Source: Rhizophagus irregularis (Eukaryota; Glomeromycota; Glomeromycetes; Glomerales; Glomeraceae). From it: a DNA stretch of 64,000 nucleotides. A program made the position numbers and the translations under genes. Below are positions 1-11,900 of this stretch, piece by piece (within the stretch, counting starts at the first letter, position 1; every line of letters begins with the position of its first letter). The stretch covers positions 1,736,001 to 1,800,000 of the forward strand of contig NC_089448.1 of NCBI RefSeq assembly GCF_026210795.1, given 5' to 3'. The notes below the pieces were generated by a model. The model searched no databases. It saw only the letters and a list, made by a program, of their open reading frames with translations, and was not told the DNA's origin.

Positions 1-2599
1 AGTTGTATCATCATTTAAATCAAGTATTTGAAAAATGGCCTGATGATTTAGAGCCAATGTATTGAATCTTCGTTCAATTTGAGAACTCTGCATCATAAAT
101 CGCATAATTTCCGGTTCAATTTTTTGTCTACTATTAGGTAAACTCCCTGTATAATTGTAAAATCGTAAGTAATAATTCTGAATAATTTGAATAATATTAT
201 TGTAAATACCAACCAAGAATTCCATTCATCCTTTCAAAGGAGAAACACCAAAATGAGTAAAGAGGACCGTAATCTTTACAACATTTGTTCAAGTGTAATG
301 AAAGATGTAAATTTGGTGTTATTGAAACTTCTCCGTAATTCGTTTCGATAAGTTTCAAAATTTCAATTAAATGTTCATGTGCGTCATCTAAATTTTTGAT
401 TGTAACAATCCTTCGGACTAATATAGAACAAGCTTGGCTGAAATGTACTAAGATTTTCTGATCTTCTTGGTCCAAAAAATCCCAAAGAACGACTCTGGCA
501 TAAATCAGGAAAAAATTTTTCCATTCGTTAGCTGTTAAATTGGAAAATCCTTCCCCAATATCTATTTTATGAGGAATTCGACCGATTTCTGATGGTGGAT
601 GAATATTGTTCATGTTTTTTTGAATTTTCGTCAGATCATCCATATTTATTTTACCATGTCCTAACCAAAGCTGTTTTACGATAAATGATGCAATTCCTAT
701 AAATAAATTATGCATCGGGTCCACAGGTAAAAATCGTATCAGATCAAAATAAGACAAACGGAGCATTTCTGACCATCTCGCGTGATATTGCTTCGCATGT
801 CTTTTTCTAGCTTCGTTGCTTTTACATTTTCTCCATTTCAAAGCCATTTCTCGATGACTATTCGCGCTTTTAGCAACAAACCATTCGTCAATATCATCCA
901 TGCCACTAAAATTTCTATTTCTTGCAACCTTTAAGCATCTGTGACAGCTTACATTGGCTGAATAATGGCCACATAATTTTCTAGCAGCTGGTATATCGCA
1001 GCAACAAGCAATTACTGCGCATTTTATCAATCTTCTGGATAAATGTTCAGAAGTTCTGTCTAATCCCACTCCTTCCCAAAAAGTTTGAAATTGATCAACA
1101 ATTGGCGCCAAGTAATGATTTATCTGATGTAGGCTTGGTTCATTAGGGCCTGGCATTAATCCTAAAATGAGCATATTTTCGGGTTTAAAGCGCAATTCTC
1201 TTGGGAGATTGCAAATAGCTCCATATATAGCACCAGAACTATGAATTGTCCTTTCAAATGGCTGAAACCAATCGACGTTAATCATAATACCCAAATGATC
1301 ATCCGCATGTTCTTTATTAAAAAATCTTTGTTCGTCAGATTCATCATCCACTATTATTCCACTATTTGAGAAATTCTTCCAAATTTCACCATCATATACA
1401 TCACATAAGACTCGGTCGTTAACGCTTCTATCGGCCCATAATTTAAGATTTTTTTCAAAGTTTGGCCTTTGATACATTTGTAAAAGTTGCTCTTTTATAC
1501 TGGGCATCAGATAAATTAATAATGGCGCATTAACGACTTTACCATCGTCTAGTTCTTTTTGTTCTGATAATGGAGCATTGCATTGTCGAAGTGAACGATG
1601 ATTTGGAAATTGTACATGACCACATTTTTTTATTGCTTTGTGTTGTTGGATTGTGTGTTGTTTAACATCATCTATATTATGTAATTTGTGACATGAAGGA
1701 CATACAGAAAATTTGACAAATTGATGCTTCAATCCTAATTTCTTTCTTGCAGTATACAACGAAGTAGGAAAATCTTTAAAACGATCATAATTAAAATTTG
1801 TTAAAATATGTTTGATGAATTTAATTAATGTATCGATTGCGGTATCTGCTAGTCGAAACCTAGTTTGATACCTCAAAACAAACACAATTATCCAATCTTC
1901 AATATTTTGCAGATTTTCATTAATATTGTTTGGAAAATCATAATTCGGTGGAGAGTAATCTTCAAAAATGTTGGTTTCTTCGCCATTATCATCCCCATCA
2001 TCCCCATCATCCCCATCATCGTTATCATCCCCATCATCCCCATCATCGTTATCATCTCCATCATCCCCATCATCGTTATCATCGCTATCATCCCCATCAT
2101 CGTTATCATCGCTATCATCCCTATCATCGCTATCGCCATAATTATCAGTTTCTTCGTTACTGTCATTGTTATCATCACTGTTATTTATATTTTGCATTTG
2201 AGTGTCACGCTCCAAATAAGTATTATACCTGCTTCGTTTTCTCCTTTTCGAAGAAAATGTTGACAAATTTTCTGATGATGATGTGCTTTCTTGAGGGTCG
2301 ATAGAGATTTCTTCATTAACGAATGACGATCCAATACTCATTGGGTCATTTGAAGTAGTTGCATCATCAAGATTTAGACTCATTGAATGTTTTTGTTTGG
2401 TTCTTGGATCAACATACTTTCCGTTGCATTTATTACAATAACATTTTTCTTTAGTTCTTGTTTTAACGCGTCTTTCATTAACATTCATCATTTTTTCAAA
2501 TTTTGATTTAATTTTACAAAATGTGAATTTAACCAAAATACCAGCATTTCGCTGTAATAAATAATCAGATGATACATTTTTATTTTTTTCGAACATCAA
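1..2599 (-). CDS. tnp2/CACTA-like transposase (element A), 3' end outside window
   Basis: DNA transposase of the tnp2-like superfamily, expected to cut and join transposon ends in the nucleus. The main exon covers 214-2599 (about 795 codons). A GT..AG intron lies at about 147-213, and the last exon (1-146) continues off the left edge; its sequence (PNSRQKIEPEIMRF) matches the corresponding exon of the copy at 57.7 kb. Visible parts: a Cys/His cluster CYCNKC near residue 53, a long Asp-rich stretch, a second zinc-binding cluster (CPSCHKLHN...CGHVQF) near residue 300, the core block NVDWFQPF near residue 441, and the hallmark DPMHNLF near residue 626. Met38 is as good a start as Met1. The main exon has no internal stop, so this copy may be intact. 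Family assignment is by motif; the DDE residues were not located with certainty. Confidence 0.8.
1983..2140 (-). repeat. Asp/Gly-coding minisatellite inside transposase A
   Basis: Repeats of CCCCATCATCGTTATCATC type encode an acidic run of DDGDD/DDNDD on the minus strand. Open frames on the other strand here (Ile- or His/Pro-rich) are shadows of this repeat. Copy number is likely to vary between alleles. Confidence 0.75.
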
Positions 2600-3267
2600 T
2601 ACATCAATTGTATATACATTTTTATTTTTTTTCGAGCTTCAATACATCAATTGTATATTTTTTTCGAACATCAATACATCAATTGTAGATCAATACATAA
2701 TCGAAAGTGAATATGTTACATTTTAACAGATCTACAATAAAATTTAACTTTCAGTATACTCCTTGTTTAACTTTTTATAGCCAAATTATTCTTAATTATA
2801 TACTTAAATATATCAGCGATAACAATAAATTTAACTTTCAGTATACTCCTCATAACCTTGTTTGACTAAATTTATATATTAAATTCCAAATTATTCTTAA
2901 TTATACCAAAATTAGCGATGACCAAAATAGAACAATTCAAATCATTTAACTATTTAACTATTTTCCAAAATCAGTGATGACCAAAATAGAACAATTCAAA
3001 AATTATTTAATTATTTCAAACAATTACGCGAAGAAAACATTTAATTGGAATAAATATATAAAGAGTGATTTTTTTTTTTACAATACAAATGTCGATTTTG
3101 CAATTTTTGTTCCTTTACATTAAAATCGTCTTTACAATTTTCAAATTATTTTATTTTTGTTCCTTTCTAATTTTTTTTTTACTCAACTCTTTTTTTACTT
3201 TACGTTTCTTCAATTTTACGTTCGTTCCTTCCACATTTCTAGCTTTTACTTCATTTCTTTTCTGATA
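2600..3267. promoter_or_regulatory. Divergent intergenic region of element A with direct repeats
   Basis: This gap separates two diverging genes, so it must hold both promoters. It contains three near copies of a block around TCGAACATCAATACATCAAT (about 2588-2690), two copies of a block around AATTTAACTTTCAGTATAC (about 2738 and 2826), and two of a block around GATGACCAAAATAGAACAAT (2918 and 2976). Such repeats are candidate binding sites for an element protein; that role is inferred. No gene is seen here. Confidence 0.5.
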
Positions 3268-5625
3268 ATGACCAAAAAAAGAAGTTTGTTAACACGTCGT
3301 ACTCGTACACTACATTCTCCTTTATCCATCGACGCTTCTCATGATGGACAGGGCATTCGGACAGTTCGCTCTTTATCACACTTAAATTCAGCCAAATCCA
3401 TCGACCAAATACACAATCGTAATCGATTAAATAGGTCATCAAGTCTGGATACTGAAGGTATAATTTACGTTTTGGCGGATAATTTGGCAGATCATTCGAA
3501 ATTTTGATTAAATAGCAAACTTAATTTAAAAATTACTATTTTTTTGTACATTAAGAACGTATTTCACGACTTGAACGGGGAATGTCGTCAATTCAAGAAC
3601 AAATGTCCACTGGGTTCGGGCAAATAACGAGAATTCTGGAGCGTTCTCTGAACTCACAAGAACGTTCACGACAAAATCGACAAATAGAATATATTCAGGT
3701 TGATGATGACGATGACGAAGATGAACTTGATAAACAAGACAATGAGGAATATATCCCTGAAAAAGATCTACATTCGTTGCAAGAGACAGCACAAAAACAA
3801 TATAATAAGAAGCATCGAAAAGAAATAAAAGTTTGTTTTGGTATATTTTTATTATTTATGTGACGTTTAAACTCATTAATTTTATCAATTTTCATTTTAT
3901 AGAACGAAATTAAAATTCTAATTCGTAGCGCAAAAATCGATGAAATTCCCATCGATTATACGAAGAAGTTCGGCGAGATTGCACCACAATTGGAAAAGGA
4001 TCTGATCCCCCGTATCCAATCACTTCTTGAACAATATGGTATTCGTGCAATATTAAGTATAGTTCGGGATGTGTTCTCGAATTTGCATAAAAATTAATAG
4101 CTGACGTAAATGGAAAGAAAGCCAGCTTAACGAGGCAGAAATAAAACAAAAAAAATAATGAGCCATATAATCAACCGTTTATCAGAAGTAAGTTAATCAA
4201 GTTCCAAATTTTTAGGTAATATTGAAAATTAATAATAGTTATTTTAATTTCAGAAACGGGAACGAAGGATGAAGGGCGCATTAGCCATGAAGAATCACCC
4301 CAATTATCGAAAATCTTTTAAAAAACGCGGGATCAAGGATATTAATGAAATATTAAACAAGAACGAATACCACTCTCCTGAAGAGAGTGATCCGGAGAAT
4401 GATCCAAACGTATCCACAGACCGCAAAAACCTTTTTGTTTACAAATTATCATGGAGATCTGATGAAATAAGTCAGACAATTCATTTTGTTTATGCGCAGT
4501 GACACTAAAATGTCTTTATCAATACGTGATTGGTGCTTCTGGTTTCGCCAAATCTCGACATACACAGGTCGAAATGCTAAAAATCGGCAAAAAAAATGGC
4601 GCGAAAAGCAGTGGCTATTCTTGGCTATTCTTGGCTATTCTTGGCTGTTTTTGGCTATTTACGAATTAACCTATACTATTTGTAAATAGTTTATACAAAT
4701 TTGCGAATAGTTTATGCGATTTGCGCCATTTTTTTTGCCTATTTTTGGTCATTTGACGTGTGATATCAATTTTCTTGCATGCTTTCGAATTTTGGAAAAA
4801 TGCCAAACCTCAAAAACAACAGAAGTTTATCTATTTCTAATACATGTTTATTTTTAGTTAACGAACCTTCTACATTCAATTGACGAGTACGTGGAAAAAT
4901 ATTTTCCAGAAAATAAGAGAGTACATCCTCGTATCCTTAAAGATGAATTTTGGAAAAATAAGAAAGCACCACCAAATTTAATTTGGTGGACACTTAAAGA
5001 CGGAAAGCGAGAATCTCCCTCAGTCCATAAATCTATTGACGAAGAATCAGATGATGAGTCGGAATCGGAGAGTGAAGAGGAGGAACAAAGTCAACAAAGT
5101 CAACAAAGTCAACAAAGTCAATGAAGTTATGGTAATTGAGTATTACCGTTCTCTTTTTTTTTTTTATGGAACGGAATTTTTAGAAAATTTTTTAAATTTT
5201 TCTTTTAAGGTCTCAACGTCGATAAATTAGATATAAATGCTGAATTTGATGAAGAAGAAGAGGGTGAGGATGAGGTAAACGAGCTGGAGCAAGAGGAAAC
5301 GTCATTATCACAGACATCGGGACGATGATCAAACAAACGATCTAAACAATCCTCCAAAACCCCACCATTATCACTGCAAAAACCCCCATCATCACGGAAA
5401 ACTTCTCAACAAACACGATCATCAAAAAGAATTTCAAAAAATAAAAAATCCACAAACAAAAACAACGAAGCACTTGATGAATTGCAGGAAGTTATTGACA
5501 ACATGCGTGATCAATCGAAAAAAACAAATAAAAAATCATCATCCAAACTATCGTCCCAAGAACAGGAACATATTCATGATAATGTTCCTAAGAGAACCTC
5601 AAAAGAAAAAGAAAAAGAACAGTAA
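3268..5625 (+). CDS. Accessory coiled-coil protein of element A (multi-exon, probably degenerate)
   Basis: Unrecognised protein, divergent from transposase A and homologous by eye to the accessory gene of element B (15883-17110 and 52499-53274). Exon 1 starts at ATG 3268 and ends before GTATAA at 3458. Exon 2 is 3556-3830 and encodes a helical stretch followed by an acidic patch. Exon 3 starts at 3903 ([11 protein letters not shown]) and meets two stops near 4090. A further exon starts at 4254 and contains [11 protein letters not shown] and LSWRSDE, matching YHSLEISESDEENPD in element B. Another exon covers 4858-5124 (ending in SQQ repeats), and a last one about 5209-5625 is acidic then Lys/Ser-rich with one in-frame TGA at 5327. 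By analogy with the two-gene En/Spm system it could be a TNPA-like DNA-binding partner; this is inference. Confidence 0.5.
4545..4775. mobile_element. Small foldback element in accessory gene A
   Basis: Imperfect inverted arms face each other. The left arm carries ATCGGCAAAAAAAATGGCGC and the right arm GCGCCATTTTTTTTGCCTAT, with flanking sequence also partly complementary. Between them is a short tandem of TTGGCTATTC (about 4615-4660). It sits in what appears to be an intron between two exons of the accessory gene. Ends and target duplication were not resolved. Confidence 0.4.
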
Positions 5626-5724
5626 GGGTGTAGGAAGAATATGTAGGGATATTAATGGATTATATAATAAATATCAAAATATATGTAATATTTTTGACAA
5701 TTTTTATTTCAAATTTGGTAAATT

Positions 5725-6560
5725 TGGCGTCATTACTAAAAATTTACCTAAATTCACCACAATTTGCATTACGTTTGCATAAAATTACTAAAAATTTGCC
5801 TAAAATTCACCACAATTTGCACTTCGTTTGCATAGTATTACCTAAATTCACCACAATTTGCATTACGTTTGCATAAAATTACTAAAAATTTAACAAAATT
5901 CACCACAATTTGCATTTCGTTTGCATAGTATTACCTAAATTCACCACAATTTGCATTACGTTTACATAATATTACTAAAAATTTAACAAAATTCACCACA
6001 ATTTGCACTTCGTTTACATAATATTACTAAAAATTTAACAAAATTCACCACAATTTGCACTTCATTTACATAACATTACTAAAAATTTAACTAAATTCAC
6101 CACAATTTGCACTTCGTTTACATAACATTACTAAAAATTTTACTAAATTCACCACAATTTGCACTTCGTTTACATAACATTACTAAAAATTTAACTAAAT
6201 TCACCACAATTTGCACTTCGTTTACATAATATTACTAAAAATTTTACTAAATTCACCACAATTTGCACTTCGTTTACATAACATTACTAAAAATTTAACT
6301 AAATTCACCACAATTTGCACTTCGTTTACATAATATTACTAAAAATTTAACTAAATTCACCACAATTTGCACTTCGTTTACATAACATTACTAAAAATTT
6401 AACTAAATTCACCACAATTTGCACTTCGTTTACATAACATTACTAAAAATTTAACTAAATTCACCACAATTTGCACTTCGTTTACATAACATTACTAAAA
6501 ATTTAACTAAATTCACCACAATTTGCACTTCGTTTGCATATCATTACTAAAGATTTGCCT
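5725..6560. repeat. 52-bp tandem satellite, about 16 copies
   Basis: The unit of 52 bp contains TTCACCACAATTTGCACTTC and TTTACATAACATTACTAAAA. Copies at the left vary more (TTTGCATAAAATT), while those from about 6000 onward are close to identical, suggesting recent homogenisation from that side. Short open frames here (5474-5876) follow the repeat and are not convincing genes. From 6560 to 6890 the sequence is AT-rich with no gene. Confidence 0.85.
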
Positions 6561-6896
6561 AAAATTTCCCACAATTTAATGATAATTTACTGAAAAATTT
6601 CTCAACATTTGAATTAGGAATTCTGTAGGAATTCCGCCATTTTGACAAAATTTGCCAAATTGTAAGACCTCCATTATCCCAAAATTGTAACACAATTTAC
6701 CCCAATTTACCGGGATAATTCTCAATTTGCCAGAAAAATTCCAGGCAAATTTTGCGACAATGACATCTGTTCGACCTGTGTAAGGGGTAATGCATTGGTC
6801 GTCTATGCTCCCAGTCTACACTACCTCAGGTTAGAGTTGACCGCAAAGTGTTCACAGCTCTTCAAATTAGTTGACCACTAAGTGGTTGGTAGTCCC

Positions 6897-7143
6897 ACCT
6901 AGAGGTAGGGTCCAGTCATCCGTTCAATCCGTTATTTCATCTGATCACGTGATGTCGATCACAGGTATGCAGATTATTTCCTTTTTAGGTAATACTGTTC
7001 ACAAAAAAATATTTTTTCTAAAAATCGATCTTACCAATTTTGGAAATTAGTGTGACATTTGACCTAAAAAGGAAATGATCTGTATAAATCACGTGATTTA
7101 ACTGGATGACCGGATTTACGTTTTTCACCGAAGCCTACCTCTA
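6897..7143. mobile_element. Foldback (MITE-like) sequence
   Basis: The left arm (CTAGAGGTAGGGTCCAGTCATCC ... ATCACGTGAT ... TTTCCTTTTTAGGT, broken by mismatches) pairs with the right arm (ACCTAAAAAGGAAATGATC ... AATCACGTGATT ... GGATGACC ... CCTACCTCTAG). No coding capacity and no clear target duplication. The stretch 7144-7374 to its right holds no gene I can support. Confidence 0.45.
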
Positions 7144-7632
7144 GTCTCACCCCTACCTATTATATCCCCTAAGGGCCTTTTTTTGGATACCAAGATGTTT
7201 TAACAAGAGCTATATGAACCTTATGGCAATCCGAATATCCTGAATTTACAGCTCCCAATGAGACAAACAGGCTGTGCAGAGTGGTAGCATCTACCAGCTC
7301 CAGACGTTCGGTCGAGTTAGTGACCAGTCCTAGGACTCGCCATATCAGTCTACCAATGATCACATCAACCACATCAGTAAATTTTTTAGGGCGTGGATCC
7401 TTAAGGATTCCATAGATTGCTTCAGAATCCCTAAGGATCTGTGATTTTAAGTATTCTTTAAAAATCCTTATTGACTTGTAAAATATCCTTAAGGATTCTA
7501 TAAATTTATAGATCCTTAAGGATTCCTATATAAAAAATCCTTAAGTATTCCTTGAATTTTAATTTTAAAAATTTTATATAAATTTTATCTTTAAATTTAT
7601 TATATTATTATTTTACAATTAATATATTTATT

Positions 7633-10600
7633 TTAAAATTGAAATTTGTTTACAAAAAATTCATTTTTATGATCAAATCTCTTTACCATATGTATTAAAC
7701 CTGCAATAGAATTAAAAGGTATTATATCATATTGATTTACTAATTTCATATGAGGACATCCATATTTTAATGGATGTCGTTTTGAATAATAATCATACCA
7801 ATGCACTAATACAATAGGAAAAATAGGATAATAATTAGGAAGAAATAAAATTTCAGCTATCATTAATATCTAAATAATTAAAAAATGTTAAATCATTAAA
7901 ATTAAAGATTATTTTTAATATTAAAGCAATATTAAATAAACTTACTTTGCCATAACACAATCCATCATCAGTTAAATAATCAACATTATCCATTGCTATT
8001 GCGATATCACTAAATTTTGCATTATTGTGAAATTTACTAGTAGCATAAATAATTTCATTATTTGACAATACTCCTGTAGCATAAATTTTTAAATAAATAT
8101 CTTCACATTCAGTAACATTGGATTTATCATCCAAATAAGCATCTAAACAATTAATTAGGTGATGCATTCCTTCAATACATAGTTCATCTACACTATTTTC
8201 ATGTTCAAGTTTTTCCTTAAGAGCTTGTAGATCACTAATCGGCAATTTCCATAATAATGATTTCATAGTTTCTAATTTTGAAACGTGTGTTTTTTTTACA
8301 TTAGTTATTATTTCTTGTCGGCGAATCTAAATTAAAATATAATAAGTAAAAATATTTTTTTTAATTATAAAACAAAATTTAAACTAGTTAAAACTTACTG
8401 TTTTTAACATTTGATCAAGTACATTTTTTTTATTGGTCATTCTATATGGATTTTTAACCCAATTTTTATGTAACGTCTCATAAGTATCAGTAGCTAACCC
8501 ATTAAGTGATCCATAACGTTTGATTGTATGAATAGTGTGATACCGCCACATGTGAAGTTTTGGTAATTGAAGATTGCTAGGAGAGAAGTTTTTAAACAAT
8601 TTTACAAAATCTTGTGTCCAATCAATTATTTCATACTGCAAAATTAATTATAAAATCAATAAGAAAAAATTATCATTATTAATACTTAAATTGAAATTAA
8701 TTAATTACCTCAAAACTTTTCAATTCACTTTCATTAAATTTTTCTTTTTTTGATGTTTTATACATTTTAATAAACTTAATATAACATTTAATAAGTTTTA
8801 TACATGATGTACCATTATCTATTGCGTAAAGTTCATCAAATACAAATACGATAATCTTCATTACATCTCGCATTTCAGCCCCTGTAAATTTTACCCCTTG
8901 TTGATATCCTTTTGATAATATTCTTAAATTATTATATGGCGTAATAGTTCCTAAACGATTATCCATTTTAGTAAGGAATTGATTTCCGCATTGTTGCGCA
9001 ATCATCATCAGGAAATTTGTTTAGGCGTAATTTAGTGTAATATTTCGAAGGTGGTGTAAAATTTTGAAATATTACACTAAAAACGTAATATTACAAAAGT
9101 TTACGCTCTTAAATTTGAATAATTATAGTAATTTAAGAATATCTCGCTATCTACTGATCCAATCAAGACGATCTATAGCTCATTGGAATCAGCTCATCAA
9201 GACGAATCGAATGGTAGTAAAATCGTATCTTTACGTTTGATAGATGACTTTCTATTAATTTAAAACTTTACTGCATACTATAGAGCGTTCTATCAACTGT
9301 AGAAATGCGATTTTACTACCATTCGATCCGTCTTGATGAGCTGATTCCAATGAGCTATAGATCGTCTTGATTGGATCAGTAGATAGCGAGATATTCTTAA
9401 ATTACTATAATTATTCAAATTTAAGAGCGTAAACTTTTGTAATATTACGTTTTTAGTGTAATATTTCAAAATTTTACACCACCTTCGAAATATTACACTA
9501 AATTACGCCAAAACAAATTTCCTGATGATATTTCTTGTATAATCAAGCATATATGGAAATAAACCTATTTCCTGAAGATGCATACGATCCATAGCTGTCG
9601 CATCATAAATATTTGTCTGAAATTTCCAAAAAAAATTATTATATTCATGAATAGAACATTCAGTAGCATTATTTGAAAGAATAGCTTCACGCATATTATT
9701 ATTATCACGTAAAACAATGGAGTTTTGTTCAATATTCATATTATTTAATTGATCACCAGGTGTAAGACATTTATAGCAAAGACATTGTGTACGATATGAT
9801 TTATACGTACAACAAATATTTTGTGCTTCTGACATATCTGCAAGTATAGCAGATAAGTGCAGAGTAAAATGTTCAATTCTTCCATTTATTGCTAAGTAGA
9901 TGCCATTTTTTTGAAGTAGTGGACTTAATAAATATTCAAAAGAACGCTGTTCTAGCTTTCGTTGCATCTGTCTAAATATTGTGGACCCTTTTAATTTATT
10001 ATCACGAGTAATTAAATGTGGAAGAAAACCAACTAAAACTTTGGCATCAGGAGAATTCCGACGCCAGTTTGGAATATTACCCAGAGTTAAAAAGATTGGA
10101 TATTCCGATTGTCTTCCTAAAGAATCAAGTGTTGTGCCATCAATATAGATCATGATCGCTAAAATCTTACTAAATGGATTCTGTCTTTCACGCCACCAAT
10201 TTGCACTATTCTGCTCAGAGTAAACACGAACTAAATTTCCATTCTTAAATAAAATACAAATATTAGTAAATAGGATTATAATTTATTGTATTATTGGTTT
10301 TTTATAATTTCTACTTACATCATCATGTTCCCACTGTTCTTTATAATCAAAAAGGAAATTTTTACTTAAGTCGGGATTAGATACAAGACTTTTAATAGCA
10401 TCAATAATTGGTCGATATTGAAGTTTGTAAATTTTTCCTTCAAACTCAACCATATCTTTCATTTTTATATTAAAATCTTTAATATCCATTTGATCCATAT
10501 ACATTCTACCTTTTCGAGTGGAGCCAGGAAGAGGTTCGGTACAATATTTTCGAATTATGCGTAACATAGAATCAGCAGCTGCATCTGAAAGACGATGTTG

Positions 10601-11320
10601 TGTGACAGCTGTCATGAACTCTTTATATACTTCGCTCGGCCATAATGTCTCGATTACATCAATTTTATTATTACATAAGTCTTCATATGCATCGTTTAAA
10701 CCCACTCTATAAAAATCTTCATTTTCATTATTATTTATCCATTTGAATCTCTCATCATCATCACTATCAACTTCATTACCTTTCATACTTTTATTAATTC
10801 TATTATTTCCATTATTTTCAACATTAGTATCGGTTCCACTGTCAGTTTCATTATCAACGTTTTCATTCGATCCACCATCAACGTTTTCGTTCGATCTGCC
10901 ATCAACGTTTTTTTTCGTCTGATCCATCATCATTGTTTTCGTTCGATCTATCATCCATTCTTTTTGATCTGTCATCACACATCCCTTCTGATTTATCGCT
11001 ATTATCATCAACTTCTCTTTTATCATAATCTCGGTTTATCTTAAATAAAAAATAGTAATTAGAAGTTGTCGAATTCGTTAATAATCATAAAAAATAATAC
11101 CTACCTTAGCTTGTAAAAAATCACCCAAATCCCCGATTTCATTCCAAATATTATTACTAATAGAAAATTGTGGTGTTTGCGGTACAGAGTTCAACTGTTG
11201 TTGGTTTTGGATCCAATTCGATGTATATGAATGTTTAAGGTATGGATGAAGCTGATTATAATGTTGTGCTAGGTCAGCTTTTCGTGAAAAACGTCTCTCA
11301 CAAAGACTACATTGATTCAT
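7633..11320 (-). pseudogene. Plavaka-type transposase, split by a foldback insertion
   Basis: Cut-and-paste transposase of the Plavaka group (CACTA-related). Exon 1 (11320-11105) encodes a C2H2 finger, CSLCERRF...H...H. Exon 2 (about 11040-10319) is an acidic, Asn-rich stretch with an apparent 1-bp indel in a run of eight A near 10910. Exon 3 (from about 10241) carries the family core IYIDGTTLDSLGRQ and YPIFLTLGNIPNWRR, then LHLSAILADMSE and a CLCYKC motif. The foldback at 9004-9529 interrupts it after LDYTRN; the frame resumes at IAQQCGNQFL. Further exons lie at about 9003-8710, 8639-8401, 8326-7949 and 7867-7633, with GTAAGT-like donors and AG acceptors. The final exon has the usual end of the family (SIAGLIHMVKRF). 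Split gene, so functionally dead unless the insertion is removed. Confidence 0.75.
9004..9529. mobile_element. 526-bp foldback MITE with about 215-bp arms
   Basis: Almost perfect inverted repeat. The left end reads ATCATCAGGAAATTTGTTTA and the right end is its near complement. The arms include AGTGTAATATTTCGAAGGTG and continue inward through GATTGGATCAGTAGATAGCG. A short unpaired centre lies at about 9220-9300. It interrupts the Plavaka transposase in a coding exon. No clear target duplication beyond 2-3 bp. Confidence 0.8.
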
Positions 11321-11900
11321 TTTTAATTAGAAATCAATACGAGGTTTGATTAGATATTAGACGGGATACGATAATTATTACAATTAAAAATGTAATACGA
11401 TATTATTACAATTAAAAATGTAATACGATATTATTACAATTAAAAATGTAATACAATATTATTACAATTTAAAATGTAAGACGTCACTATGATAAAATAG
11501 TATAAAAAAATTCATATGTAAGACGTCATTATAAATAGTATATCATAATTATACTATTTTCCAAAAAAAAAAATTTTAATCCGGAAAAAATTTTAACCGA
11601 AAAAAAACTTACCCACGCAATAATTTCTTTATGGCTAAAGATAAAGGTTGGTATTGTTTTCCGCCATGCCAAAGAGAATGATTCCTACTTGCCAAAGGGC
11701 AAACTCCGTGACCAACTGTAGAGGGTACACAAGGGACCCTTCTCTTGCCACTTTTTTAAATAACTAAAATGATTCCAGCCCATCTGACGCCTGAGGATTT
11801 TAAGTGATTTTAAAATAAGAGAATAAGAGGGGAAACGTGGGAAGCCTTTTTTTCTTATAAAAAATTCTATTCGTAATTATATAGTAAGACGAAAAGCTTT
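11321..11900. promoter_or_regulatory. Divergent intergenic region of the Plavaka element with 28-bp repeats
   Basis: Between two diverging genes. About four tandem copies of a 28-bp unit (ATTATTACAATTAAAAATGT plus AATACGAT) occupy 11368-11480, with a related AAGACGTC block repeated at 11478 and 11518. These are candidate sites for an element-encoded DNA-binding protein. An ATG at 11632 could start the plus gene through a first intron, but that is not certain. Confidence 0.45.

Noticed and set aside
1865-2304. Several overlapping ORFs rich in Ile, Met or His/Pro
   Set aside because: They are other-frame readings of the Asp-coding minisatellite inside transposase A.
5725-6560. CRISPR-like array
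   Set aside because: Units are contiguous without unique spacers and the genome is fungal.
7169-7372. 67-codon minus ORF left of the Plavaka element as a host gene
   Set aside because: No motif, no clear continuation across the element and no codon signal strong enough to support it.
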